Notes under the pieces: model-generated
The model's input: only the letters and a program-made list of their open reading frames with translations
Told to the model about the DNA's origin: nothing
Databases searched by the model: none
Shown: positions 46,649 to 57,536 of the stretch, piece by piece
Layout: each line of letters starts with the position of its first letter
Numbering within the stretch: the first letter of the stretch is position 1
Program-made: the position numbers and the translations under genes
Source: Collybiopsis luxurians FD-317 M1
Lineage: Eukaryota; Basidiomycota; Agaricomycetes; Agaricales; Omphalotaceae
Direction of reading: 5' to 3'
Length of the DNA stretch: 64,000 nt
Assembly: GCA_000827265.1 (NCBI GenBank)
Contig: KN834752.1
Location: forward strand, 982,948-1,046,947

Positions 46649-47777
46649 ATGTCTGCAATTCGTGCTCTCCGTCAAATTTCCGCTGTATCTTCTCGCGCAG
46701 CTTCGTCTCGTGCGGTATGCTCGGCGTTACGAAGTCGCCTTGTATCTTCAGCCCCAGTGTCGAGAGCCTTCTCTGTGTCCGCAAGAACTTTCGGACAAGG
46801 AACAGGTGATTATTCTTACTCTTTGAAATCTTTTCATTCAGTAACTCCCGTCTAGCTGATGTAGCCTTGTCAAACAAGCTACTAGAAGAGTTGAAATATG
46901 AGAAGGAAACTATGGCAGAACTTTCCTCAGAGCCAGATTTTCTTCGCGAATTTAAGGCTCAGGGCAAATGGCAGGTGCGTACAAATAGTCGAGTATTTGT
47001 AACGAAGCTCAAATTGTTTCTCTCTAATTTCAGATTGAGGATACGCCATTCAATGACGAAGTAACTCTTACACGGAAGTTTGGCAACGAAAAGTACGTCG
47101 CGGCCTTCTCAAATGGTTTACTACATGAGCTCATTATACCCTAGTCTTCGTCTCACTTTCTCCATTGTCGATATCCGCGGAGAGCACGATGAGGGTTTCG
47201 ACAACGAATCAGCTCCTGAGGAGGGAGAGGATAACTCGCAAGAAGAGGAAGTTCTCACCACATATCCTATTCGCGCGTCCTTGACTATTACCAAGGTTTG
47301 TTCGCCGCGTTTCACTTTGCTTCTCCAGTATCTAAAGCAAATGTCATGTAGTCAGGCGCGCCAGGAGCATTAGCCATTGATATGATGTGTCAGGAAGGTC
47401 AATTCGTTGTTGACAACATTGCTTCTTACAAGGAGGGTAGCCTTGCTACCGATTCAACGGCGGAAGGTGACTGGAAACGACGAGGAATCTATATGGGTCC
47501 TCAGGTAGGCCTGGTTCAAACCTTCTGAAATCGTTTGTCTCATATCTTTTCTAGTTTGATACCCTTGATATTGGTCTCCAAGAGGAGTTTGACAAGTTCT
47601 TGCAGGAGCGAGGAATTGACGAAAATCTAGCCTTGTTCATCCCAGAATTTGCGGAATTCAAGGAACAATCAGTAAATGTTTTGCCCTTTTGTTCGTCCCA
47701 CGCTTGTTAATCGTTATTTCTTTCATTAGGAATATATTCGTTGGTTGGAGGGTGTCAAGGGTTTTGTTGATGCTTGA
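46649..47777 (+). CDS. MAM33: mitochondrial matrix acidic protein p32 (Mam33/C1QBP)
   Basis: Mam33/p32 is a trimeric acidic matrix protein involved in mitochondrial translation and respiration. The ATG at 46649 starts MSAIRALRQISAVSSRAASS, an Arg/Ser-rich, acid-free presequence of about 45 residues. Later exons give LSNKLLEELKYEKETMAELS, SEPDFLREFKAQGKWQ and DTPFNDEVTLTRKFGNE. An acidic loop follows (DEGFDNESAPEEGEDNSQEE), then TTYPIRASLTITK. Splicing continues GAPGALAIDMMCQEGQFVVD, RRGIYMGPQ, LDIGLQEEFDKFLQERGIDE, NLALFIPEFAEFKEQ and EYIRWLEGVKGFVDA. TGA at 47775-47777. About six short introns. The gene appears complete. Confidence 0.93.
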
Positions 47778-48323
47778 AAGCCCTTTTCTTCTCGTCATTG
47801 TTCATGCATCAAAAGGGCCGTCCGCTGTCCACATCTCCTAGCTTATCGCGCATATGCAATACATCTATTACGCATCTACATGTACTACCATTGCAATAAT
47901 CACTCACTGCTCACGTATATAATGCGATTACTCATGCTTGTTCAGCAAGGTCCGCGCTTAGCAAGGACGTGGTCTTTTCTCCCACAGAATAATGTTGGGG
48001 TTGGGGACCAGAACGGAGACTAGCTTGTTCTAGTCCATAGGCGTCGGATTCGTATAATATTCGCGCGATGGGGGAGCTGGAAGAAGTAGAAGGCCGAAGA
48101 CCGAAGGCAGTTGGAACCTGATAGAAAATTGGGGAAAGTCGTAGAAGCCGACCGAAGGATCGGGAAGATTCGAAATTTGGGGATGACTGTATAGCTATTG
48201 TTCAGCAAATGTCGGATATGAGCCACGTAGCTTGTTATGTGGCGATATGCGTCACCGCAGTACCATGCTATAAAACAAAGTAGTAAATAGCCAATCCCTT
48301 CATACTCCTCAGTATACTCTACC
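47778..48323. other. intergenic, no gene seen
   Basis: This is the 3' flank of MAM33 and the promoter of the next gene. No recognisable product. Confidence 0.6.
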
Positions 48324-48931
48324 ATGTCTTCTGTATCTCAAGCAGTCTCTTTTGTCCCTACTCTGTACGTCCCCGTACACAAGCGGGCTGACAGTCGCAG
48401 TCGCAGTCGCAGTGGCTCTTCTAGTAGATCCCCTAGGTCTACTACACCTACTAGCGAACATGGATCGAGTTCAGGTATGTTTGCTTTTCTTACCTTTGAA
48501 AACCTGAGTCTAACCAACCAACTGTAATAGAATCCCAATTACCCATCTACTCCATCCATGATCTTCTCGTGCTTTCCAAATCTCCTTTGTCCACCCTTCC
48601 CTCTGAGCAACGCGATCATCTAAAGGATACCGTTCCTGAAATTACGCTCAGCCGTAGACAGAGGAAGGCCATAGAACATCGACAGATTGTTAAAGCCCAT
48701 GCCGAAGCCGCTCGCTCCAGATCCAAGGAGAGTCAGAGTCCTCGCCAGCCATTGACCCCAATGCACAATCCACAGCAGACAATGGCGCAAAGGCGTACCC
48801 CTCGGCAGACACGACTCCCGGATCGGAGGAGACCTGGGAAGAAGATTCTTGATGAGCGGAGCTGGAGGACCCCCACTCAAGCGAGGAATATCCCCGCTCC
48901 TTTACTCCTGCTCAATATGGCTTCGGCTTAG
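48324..48931 (+). CDS. hypothetical Arg/Ser-rich protein (C-terminus uncertain)
   Basis: Exon 1 starts MSSVSQAVSFVPTLYVPVHK and runs into an Arg/Ser repeat encoded by a hexanucleotide microsatellite. After an intron (donor gtatgt near 48476, acceptor aatag near 48531) the frame gives LPIYSIHDLLVLSKSPLSTL, then EITLSRRQRKAIEHRQIVKA. I do not recognise the family. The same frame runs to TAG at 48929-48931 through a basic segment. A different frame over 48870-48975 reads EEYPRSFTPAQYGFGLGGLL then ELGGPFTVWG, which looks more like a conserved protein end. The C-terminal half may therefore be wrong by one splice or one frameshift. Confidence 0.6.
48392..48414 (+). repeat. CAGTCG hexanucleotide microsatellite
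   Basis: Three perfect copies and a fourth with one change. It encodes alternating Ser-Arg within the hypothetical protein. Confidence 0.8.
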
Positions 48932-48975
48932 GTGGATTATTGGAACTCGGAGGACCTTTTACCGTCTGGGGTTGA

Positions 48976-49246
48976 CGGTTGTATTACCATCATCATCATA
49001 GCTTTACTATTACACCCGATAACGTTGCAGTGTGCGCGTTCAATCACATAATTTGAACTGTAGGGATAGATAACGATCTTCACGAATATATAAATGCATC
49101 ACTCCTTTCTTCTATCTGCGCATGAGTTAGAGAGAATTGAATGAGATTGGCAGTCCGGATACAGTATGACATGGTATAAGGATAGTTATGCGCTTTACAA
49201 TAATCTACGGAACTGGTAAGAGACAGAGAAAGTACGAGGGATTACA
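48976..49246. other. short convergent intergenic region
   Basis: This is the 3' flank of the Arg/Ser-rich gene (plus) and the transporter gene (minus). No gene is seen. Confidence 0.6.
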
Positions 49247-50959
49247 TCATGATGCTCCCCGTAGGGGACGACGATGTCCGTCAGCATGGCTAACGATGGT
49301 GAGGCCCGTAGCAATAGCGGAAATGCCAAGCATACAAGAACTGGCAGAAAGGACCGCGTATCGGGCGGAGGAAACTCCAGTCAGTATGGACACGACGACA
49401 AATAAGTTCAGCGGAACTCGGAAGAGTGACGATACCTGTTAGGCATGTAATAGTGAGCAAGTAATCGAATGGAAGGAAGAAAGGGTACAACACTCACTGT
49501 GGCCCGGTGTTCATTAGAAATCAAGCTTCCTCGAAGCATGCCTTGGACGGGATAGTACATTCCTACGCAGGCTTCAAACGCGCAGAAACACCAGAAGCGG
49601 ATTCTTTCATCGCGAGAGACTATACTCTCAGCAAGTGCCAAGCCGCTCGTCGCGCAAACCAAGCTGCTCAATTTGGCATGGAGCAGCAGCGAATTCTCGC
49701 TTGGGCTTGAGCTGGATCCGGGGTTGAGGGCATATGACGTGATAGCCGTGTAGAGTAACGACCCAAGCATCATGCAGATCATGAAACTCGAGAAAATGTA
49801 ACCGAGCGGAAGGGGAAAAATATTGGAGGAATGCGCTGCCTCTTGGAGAGATGGGACCCAAATGAACACAAATACATACATGCTCCCTCAATAACCTAGT
49901 CAGAACATAAAGTAGCTAAGACATAGAATATATTCACCTTCAAAACAGGTTTGGGTTAAACCAAGGACAAGTAGAATTTTGTCTACACAAAATATAAGAA
50001 CGTGGTCAAGTGTTATGAAAGGGATCATACCTCGACGGACAATCCTCCAAGCTTCTGCCAGCCGTTTCAGCTGGAAAAGACCAGCACTCTGAGTGCTGAC
50101 TTCTGTTCCACTAGAGCCATAATTTTCGGACCACGACCCCGCAATCACAAACCACGCGAGAATGAGAATTGCTCCACTCAAGATGAACGGAGAGCCAAAG
50201 TTATGCGAGGCAGAAACGAGTTGATTGCTGACGACACCGGCGCCTGCTGCAACAAAGCCATTGACCAGAGAAGCTCGGCCCATGATTCGAGACAAGTCAG
50301 AATCAGGAAGTCGAGCTGCATTTGATGAAGATACGAGCCAAGATTCAAAGGCAGAGAAGAGTATCGAAGTCGAAACTCCACCGAACGATCTGCCTATGAG
50401 GAGAATCGGGAGGTAGGGAATGAAGATGCAGACACAGGACAGTGTATAGGTGACACAGAAGGCCATGCAAAGCCTTTTCCGACCACTGCAATACTCTTGG
50501 TTCAGCTCAAAGTTGCGTATGTCGCGTAGAAGTACGCACTATTGGTCGGCCCAGGTACCTACGAGGGGTGCTGTGAATGCACCAGCGGAGAAGCCAGTGA
50601 CAAACAAAAGAGCGACAATTCGTTCCGGAAAGAGATATTGCTCCCGGTACAACGAGTAGATATAGGGACCCTGCAGCCAGTCGGCAGCTACAACGTTCAA
50701 TGTTCAACGTCGTATCTTGACCATTTCCAAGGGCTCAGGATTGCGAGGTTCACTCACACATGACTAGAGCATATACAATGAGATACTGTCGCGTCAATCT
50801 GCCCAGTACATTCACGTTCGACGTCCCTCCGCTTTCCATGCGTACATCGATAGCATCTCTGGTGGCTCTCCTTCTTTTTGAAATGAAGTGTTCAATTAAT
50901 AGAGAAAAGAAGCAGCAAAAGATTAAAAGCTCGAGCTGATTTTCGTAGAACTCCTGCAT
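49247..50959 (-). CDS. MFSD5/MOT2-type molybdate-anion transporter (MFS)
   Basis: This is a major-facilitator transporter of the MFSD5 family, which includes the MOT2 molybdate importers. The ATG at 50959 starts MQEFYENQLELLIFCCFFSL. Successive exons give RLTRQYLIVYALVM, ADWLQGPYIYSLYREQYLFP, VALLFVTGFSAGAFTAPLVG, TWADQ, GRKRLCMAFCVTYTL, ILLIGRSFGGVSTSILFSAF, ESWLVSS, FVAAGAGVVSNQLV, LAWFVIAGSW, CFEGSMYVFVFIWVPSL, FSSFMICMMLGSLLYTAI, CAFEACVGMYYPVQGMLRG and LFRVPLNLFVVVSILTGVSS. The order ADWLQGPY, TWAD-GRK, GRSFGG and FEACVG.Y.P is diagnostic of the family. TGA at 49247-49249. About 12 membrane segments. Substrate is inferred from the family. Confidence 0.9.
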
Positions 50960-51179
50960 GAAGGAACGAAGGAAGACGTGGTAAGTAGGCGATACTGTCG
51001 CTGTGCCTCGGCCCGGAAAGGAGTAATCGGCCCGTTCAAACTGGCGAAGTCACTGAAATTGCGCGAACTCAGTTAACGATGAGGCAATATTTATTATTGC
51101 GGCGGTAAGTATAAGGTAAAGTACAGATTTAGTACGTGACTGCCTTTTAGTTCTACGGCAACCTTTGTTAAAGTAACTT

Positions 51180-52062
51180 TTAGAAGGAGCCACCCATGAA
51201 CCCTAAAGTATCAACCACGTAAGTATCAAAATAGCAAGCTCAGTCATAAGTATCCAACTCACAATACAAGGCCGTGTATTTGACGTATATCTCAGGAGAT
51301 CCGGGTACACACTAGAAATTAAATCAATCAATGCGTGAATTGCAAGTACGTAGTACGAAGTGGTTCATACCGAAGCGGGTGGCTGTCCACCCCTGGTCTC
51401 GACACGGTAGATCTCGTTAGCGAGAGTCCCGGTACTGGTGAGATTCGTCAGTTTAAGCCAGTCGACATCTGATTTCGAAGTCGGGGCAGGAACATCGGCA
51501 ACTTTCGATCCTAAGACGTAAGCTGCAGGATTTCCGGCAAATGCATGAGATGTGAAGTCCCATTTGGGAGTAACACCAGAGCCAGTGACAGGGTTTGTCA
51601 CGAAGTAGTGTTCGCCCAAGATGAACGAAGGGTCAAGAACTTCTCCGAGTTCAACTAACTCGGAGGCTGAAACAGAGGAAGGAGTGTTGTTCCAAATAGC
51701 GAATGTGATGGAGGTCAAGTCCTCAAAAGCAGGAGACTTGTAAATTCCTGAGCAGAGCTGATACACCTCAGCATAAGCTCCCACGTTGCTTCAAGCCAGA
51801 GGCGAAGTGAGCAAGGAGTAACGGAGCGGTTGGTCAAAACTTACGTATAAGTTCCGGCAGAAGTGCAGGTATAATTTTGAGTTCCTACGCCCAGTCCGAG
51901 GAAGGTGGTTTTGTACTCTGGAGCAGGCAAAGCAACTCCGGACGGTAGGTTCAGGCTAGCAGAAGACATGTCGCACACAGCCGAGCTACCAGTCGCGGTC
52001 GAGGGAGCCGCCATGGAGACGGAAGCCAGACAAGCAAGCACTATGACAGACTTGAAAAACAT
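51180..52062 (-). CDS. secreted DUF3455 protein
   Basis: This belongs to the DUF3455 family, often mislabelled malate dehydrogenase in fungal genomes; the function is unknown. The ATG at 52062 starts a clear signal peptide (MFFKSVIVLACLASVSMA, cleavage likely before AP). Exon 1 continues with LPSGVALPAPEYKTTFLGLG and GVGTQNYTCTSAGTYT. After an intron come VGAYAEVYQLCSGIYKSP, LGEHYFVTNPVTGSGVTPKW, DFTSHAFAGNPAAYVLGSK, DVDWLKLTNL, then EIYRVETRGGQPPAS. A third exon gives CVPGSPEIYVKYTALY, and a last mini-exon WFMGGSF with TAA at 51180-51182. The segment GVGTQNYTC and the end YTALYWFMGG fit the family. A TATA box lies 87 nt upstream. Confidence 0.88.
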
Positions 52063-52148
52063 GGTGCAAGTAATTGGATCCAGAGGGAGTTGGAAAGGGC
52101 AGGAGGAAATAGCTGAGGAGCCTAACAATTTGAGGAGCACCACTCCAT

Positions 52149-52156
52149 ATTTTATA
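52149..52156 (-). promoter_or_regulatory. TATA box of the DUF3455 gene
   Basis: The minus strand reads TATAAAAT, 87 nt upstream of the ATG at 52062. Confidence 0.6.
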
Positions 52157-54316
52157 CCTGGGCGCTCAGGGATGACAAGTTGACTTCGGGAGTAGCAAGA
52201 TTTTCCGTGCATAGGTCATGAAACCTTTATTTGCTCAAGAGTTCAAAGAGAACTAGTGGTAGAAATTTCCTTTAGGGAGCCACTTTCGTTCGCCGATGGC
52301 GCCGTAAAATTCTATCAGATACTCTTTGAAAAGCCAACGCGTTGATGAACGACTTGTAGACACTTCAACGATATTGATGGGCAGGCTGTGGACAGATAAG
52401 AAAGATTATACAGTCAAAAAGAATGTACAGTCAAGACCGATCAAGAAATTTGTCAACATCTGTTCGTCAAAATCTGCAGTCAAAAGAAGATCAGCAAATC
52501 AGGCACTCAGATCAAGCAACCATACTGAGACGAACCGTATGTGCAGTTATGCACTCAAGTTTCTAGGCAGAGAGTGAAGTCAGACAAGTCTTTCGAAGTT
52601 CGAAACGCGCTGGTACATTCGTCACCCGATGTTCGGGTTTTTTTGGACAGCTGAAACAAGTGAAGTAGTAGAAACGAGTACAATCGGGCAGGGTTCATTC
52701 CTTTCATAATTTATTTACCTCACATATGTAGTTCTGTCTATCAGATGTTCATCTGAAGACGTCCTACAGAGATGTTGAATGATATGAAGCATCATTGTCC
52801 AAGTACCCGCCAATAACAAGCAGGACAGGGATCAAAGTGGTCTGAGGTCAAAAGGAACCCTGAAATTCATCCTGATACGTATGCTTTCTCCGTCAAGTCG
52901 TTGTGATTAAAATCACTTCCAGCCCTCGACTGTTGATCAGGTTGAAAGCTGATTATTCTTTTGAAATGAGTGGTGTCCAATGAGATGATTGAAGATGTAC
53001 TATTGTACGGCGTGAACAGTCAGAGACTAATAATAGGCGACGTTTGGATCAGCCGCGACTTTCAAGGAAGTCAAAGCTGGTTTTCCCAGGCGCGGCCAGA
53101 CCCCAGTTTAATCATTAAGTATTAAACCGCAAGCTTGAAGCTTGCACTTTCGTACGGCTTGGCTTTTCAAGATCTGCATATTCTTTCATAGACGAGGATT
53201 CTCGTCAATATGGTTTCTTCAAATTACATCCAGTAAAATAAGTTTCATTGTTCGCCTTTCAATCCATATTTTGGTCCAACTCAACGCCGTTCGGTATTCG
53301 TGTGTAGAAGCTGTCGAGCAGCTATCAAAGATGAAGGATGTACAAGCGACGACACGGTCTAGACACACTTAAGGCTAAATACCTCCGAGTCTGACGCATG
53401 CAAAGTTCCAGTTGCCCCCGAATTATCGAGGCTGAACCTGTTGAGTGAACCTTTCAAAAAAATCCCTTTTTTCAAGGATTGCTGGAGACTAACGGCAGAG
53501 CAAAAACAGCGAATGCAATCATGTTCCAGGCTGAAGCCGGTTCTTACTTACGTGCTTCTCGGCTTCGCGCATCAACCCCTCATTCTCTAATTTCCTACGA
53601 GTTCAACAGCAAGTTTGAGGACGTGTAAGTAGTATCAGACAGGAATGATCATTGTCCAAAGATGTCAAGTGTTCACGCAATGGGGCTAATGTGTCAGGCC
53701 CGGAAGGTACGAGACGTCACTATTCGCAACTGTCGCATTGCTCTACGTGATGCGGCAAGACACGACGCAGACCCTAGTTTGTCTCAATTCTTCGCCGCTC
53801 TATCCTTGATCCGCCTGCATTACTAGAGTATTCCATGCTTCTGTACCTATCAATTTGCTCAGTCATAACCATGACATACAGTTCGACCACGTTCAGCTGT
53901 TTCAGGTTTGTTTTCAAATACACCCTTTGGCAGACCGCAGTTACTCTCGACATTGGTCATTGAGCCCTCCAGAAGAAGAACCGGCTCCGACGGTGGTCTC
54001 TTTTCCTTGGTCCTTTTTTGGTAAATCAATTTCCTTTTCGGAATTCTTTCATTATCACCTTGGGTACGAATCCCGAATTGCATTCCTTCGAAGTGGATAC
54101 TTTCAGATTTTCTGTTTAAGGGGTCAGTCGAGTCTTCACCTTTAAGATTTCCATAAATTACCCTCAGTACTAAAGTGCATCTTTCAGTTTCGAGGTGGTT
54201 GGTAGTAAATGAAACACTTGGAAATTGAAATTCATATCAGCCCGTTAGCAATCGAGAGACGGTCTTCAAAAGCCGCCGGGATGTAAAAAGGTTTGAGACC
54301 GCTCCCTTTTGTCGCC
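52157..54316. other. 2.2 kb intergenic region with palindromes
   Basis: No gene is seen. It includes two adjacent inverted repeats at 53106-53145 (separate entry) and a 6-bp-arm hairpin, CAGATGTTCATCTG, near 52742-52755. Confidence 0.5.
53106..53145. repeat. two adjacent inverted repeats
   Basis: GTTTAAT (53106-53112) and ATTAAAC (53121-53127) form 7-bp arms around an 8-nt loop. Right after, GCAAGCTTGAAGCTTGC (53129-53145) has 8-bp arms around a single base. No gene abuts them. Confidence 0.7.
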
Positions 54317-55489
54317 ATGGTTCAGTGTGCTCGGTGTTGTTTTATCCCTGTCTTCGCCCTTCTGGGGTTTGTAATTCCTTCAGTTCGCTGTTTCGATATA
54401 TTTCCAGACTCGATACGCGCACGCCGCCATTCAAAATGAGTATAGATGGCCCTTGGATCAGTCGCAAAAAGTCGAAATCTCGATATTTTGAGTCGCTAAA
54501 GGATTCAGGTGCGATACCTGTGCTGATTACGAATTCTTCAGCAGGCATTGACTCTCTTTAGGAATCCCGTTCGTGCCGCACAGAGGTTTAGAATCACCGT
54601 AAGCAAGGTCAATGGTCTGATTCGTATGAAGTAACACCCTGACAAATTTGAACAGGCAATCGACTGGGCGAATTGCGATTCATGTTGGAAATGTCTTTGG
54701 GCCGCAACTCGGGTATCTCAATGTTCATCAGCTCGTCGAGACTAAGAAGGACGCGATACTTCATTCCTACACAGCGCTTGGGAGTGTGATTGATATCTAC
54801 GACGATGTTTGTTACAAGTTCGTTCCTCCAGTAAGTATATCATCTCCTGATATCGTTTTACAGGTTACCGAGGAACGTCTGTGTCTTACCACGGGGTACG
54901 ATGCCAACAGCGTTGATTTGAATCCAGAATCAATCAAGTATGCTTCCTTACTTCCATACTTTTCCTCAGAGGGAACGGCGAACTCATCATAAAACAGCTT
55001 TCATCTCCCCTGTTTGACAGATATAATCAGTGAGTTGACTCCGCCCATCTCTGCCTGAAGGCATCGTCAACCTTTGCAATAGCTGCTCCTGGAGATGTTC
55101 CCCACTCTGACAAATATTCTCATAAGTACTTGGAAACTTCTATCGTAAGCTTAGAACTTTCAGTCGGGAGTTTTGTCCTTCCCTGCTCCTTCTAGTTCTC
55201 TCTGGATAGAATGACGAATGAAATTCTCGTTAACTGGGTAAACGGTGATGGCAGTATGTATCCTGGGTCTGTGTAGTATGCGCGGTTGACTCCTAGATGA
55301 ATTGTAGGCTATCCTCTAACCCACGTTGTTCTACACAACAACAATATTCTCTTTAGCGGAGATTTTTTGCTTCTCCGAGAACGTCTACAAAACAATCTTG
55401 ACCCAGTTGTAAGCTTATCAATCTGGACAAATGTTTTAACGTGTACTAATTCAGAGATACAGGTGTTTAGATGGGTTGAATCCGACTGA
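54317..55489 (+). CDS. small uncharacterised basidiomycete protein with probable signal peptide and very short introns
   Basis: The ATG at 54317 gives a hydrophobic leader (MVQCARCCFIPVFALLG). A 41-nt intron leads to LDTRTPPFKMSIDGPWISRK, continuing to RYFESLKDSG. The next junctions give IPFVPHRGLESP and QSTGRIAIHVGNVFGPQLGY, then LNVHQLVETKKDAIL. A 33-nt intron joins FVPP to VTEERLCLTTGYDANSVDLN. Later exons give STFAIAAPGDVPHSDKYSHK, FSLDRMTNEILVNWVNGDGS, YPLTHVVLHNNNILFSGDFL and FRWVESD with TGA at 55487-55489. The GRIxV...LGYL start and WVNxDGS.P end resemble an uncharacterised protein family common in Agaricomycetes; this is recalled pattern, not a search. The join between NPES and STFAI (about 54940-55060) could not be made in frame. 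Confidence 0.6.
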
Positions 55490-55577
55490 GCCAAAGCCCT
55501 GGCATGAGTCAAGAACTTCGGCGAAGTATTCGTAATCTATGTTCTATGTATTCTATGTTCTATATATTCATCGTATA

Positions 55578-57449
55578 TTACGATATCATCGAAATCGAAA
55601 TCACAATCATGATGGCAAAGATTGTCGAGAAAAGTAAAATCTCTCTAGAGTTCGGTAGTTTTGGCGCGTCGACCCATAACCACATCCCCAATACAGCTCC
55701 GAGTCCTCCTATGCTATAATCAGGCGAGAAGGAACAGCGGGCATTGTACGTGTCACCAAGCTCCTGTCCTTGAGCTTCAGCAGCAGCATTCATTCCGATA
55801 CCATGCCCACGGGATCGTGAATTTATTCGTTCTTGTGCCAATCGACGCATCATGAGAGCGTACCATGCAATTCCCGTCCCAGCACCGATCAATGTTACTT
55901 TCGGTACATACTCCCATAACCGATTCCAAGGCCAGCGTTTTGTAAACGATACAGAGAGATCGGGTTCTGGGCTGAAAGAAGTGAGATCTTCCAAAACATC
56001 TGTGTAATTGTCTTTCTGGCGCTGGATCCTGTCTTTGAGAATGCTAGGTAAATTTGGGGCAAGAACAGAGCTTCGTCCGAGGCCGAGGAGGTGAGCGTGT
56101 TTGGCTGCAAGAGCAGCATATAGATGAGCAGGGGTACAGAGACCGCCTGTCAGTAAAATAAGAGGTTGAGTCGTAGTTCCACTGGGAGAGAGCTCTAACT
56201 CTTTCATGAGTTTTGAAGAGAAATCAGCAAAAAAAGCCTGTCGGGGGTTCTTCGAAGTCATCGAGGAGGCAGAAAGCATGAATTCTACACTCGAATATCA
56301 GTGACATCAAGTGAATGTGATCAGAGTTCAAACCAGGATTTTCATAATCTCCACCACTAATTTCAATAAAGTCGATGGTCTTCCAAGACACGATTTCACG
56401 AAGATGAGCAAGGGCACGGTCATCTTGGTACTTTTTGGCTTCTATCTCATAGGAAAGACTATAGTCGCTGGTATTGAATTTGATTCCGAGAATAAAATCC
56501 CCTGGAACTGCTTGTCGAATGTCATTTACGATGCGTTTCAACAAGAGTAGAGAATCGGGAGAGTATTCGTCAGTACGGATATTGGCCTATGGGAACCTGT
56601 CAGATCGTAGTGGCATAAAGAAGACATAATGACCTTTGGGGACAGAAATTGGGCGAGCAGATCTGTTATAGAATGGTCAGCCTTGCAGCCTTGGGAAGAA
56701 TTCAAATTTGGGAACGATACTTGCACCCATGAGCGGCGTGTAACTGTACCCCATCGAAACCTGATCGTGATGCGAGCAAGGCGCCGCGAACAAAGTCAGA
56801 AATTACGGCCTCGATGTCGGATAGAGACATGGCCACAGGAGTCTGAAAAAGTAGCCTGTGAAAGAGATCCGAAAAGATGCCCTGTGACTTCTGCTTTGAA
56901 TTGCCAAATCTCAAAGAACTAGGCCCTAGCGGAGAAACAAAAGGTCGACGTCCACCAAGGAAATTGCTAGATTGTCGGCCTGTATGTATATCCACGCGCC
57001 ATCGGGATCATTAGTATGCATCGGTAGTCAGCTTAGGGAGGACCAACCTGCATGATTGAGCTGCATAATAGCCAGACACTTTGAGGACTTTGCATGAATA
57101 GTCTTGGCAAGCTTCTCAAATGGAGCAATTGTGCGGTTCGTCAGTTCTGGAGGGACTACCATGTCGCGCCCCAGCGTCAAATGGTGAGGCGATACTATGA
57201 CATTCCCCGTTATGATCATACCCCAGTTATGCTCTGACCAAGCAGAGTAGAGTGCGAAGTGGTAATCATTCGGGGGTCCACCGAAGATTGAGGCTAAATG
57301 CTCGTACAAAGCAACCTGGGCGGAATTTTTTTAATTCTGGAACGGTAATTGAAGTTAGTTCAAACCTTAACTAGCCGGTTGGCAATTTTTCGACCACAAG
57401 GAAGCGACTGTCCGTCAAAAATGGCATCCAAGGAGGCGTTGGTTTCCAT
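55578..57449 (-). CDS. Old-Yellow-Enzyme-type NADH:flavin oxidoreductase with hydrophobic C-terminal extension
   Basis: This is an FMN-dependent ene-reductase-like oxidoreductase (OYE/NADH:flavin oxidoreductase family). The ATG at 57449 starts METNASLDAIFDGQSLPCGR then KIANRLVK; an intron leads to VALYEHLASIFGG. The barrel continues with WGMIITGNVIV, LAIMQLNHAG/RQSS, SGFDGVQLHAAHG, DLLAQFLSPK, GDFILGIKFN, IDFIEISGGDYENPEFM, LILLTGGLCTPAHLYAALAA and LLGLGRSSVLAPNLP (FMN phosphate site). The barrel ends there. About 130 further residues contain three hydrophobic stretches: VTLIGAGTGIAWYALMM, YSIGGLGAVLGMWLWV and LLFSTIFAIMIVISISMIS. A membrane-anchored enzyme is likely. TAA/TGA stop at about 55578. 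Head-to-head with the LRR gene. Confidence 0.88.
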
Positions 57450-57536
57450 TTGGCGACTCGGATTGGACTTGGAGTGTATTTCTAAGCGCTCGATCGGTAG
57501 ACGCTCAATATATCCTTTTCTTGATCTCGCGCATCC
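57450..57536. promoter_or_regulatory. 87-bp bidirectional promoter, OYE / LRR gene
   Basis: Only 87 bp separate the two ATGs (57449 minus, 57537 plus), so the transcripts probably overlap or share a core promoter. No TATA box is seen. Confidence 0.5.
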
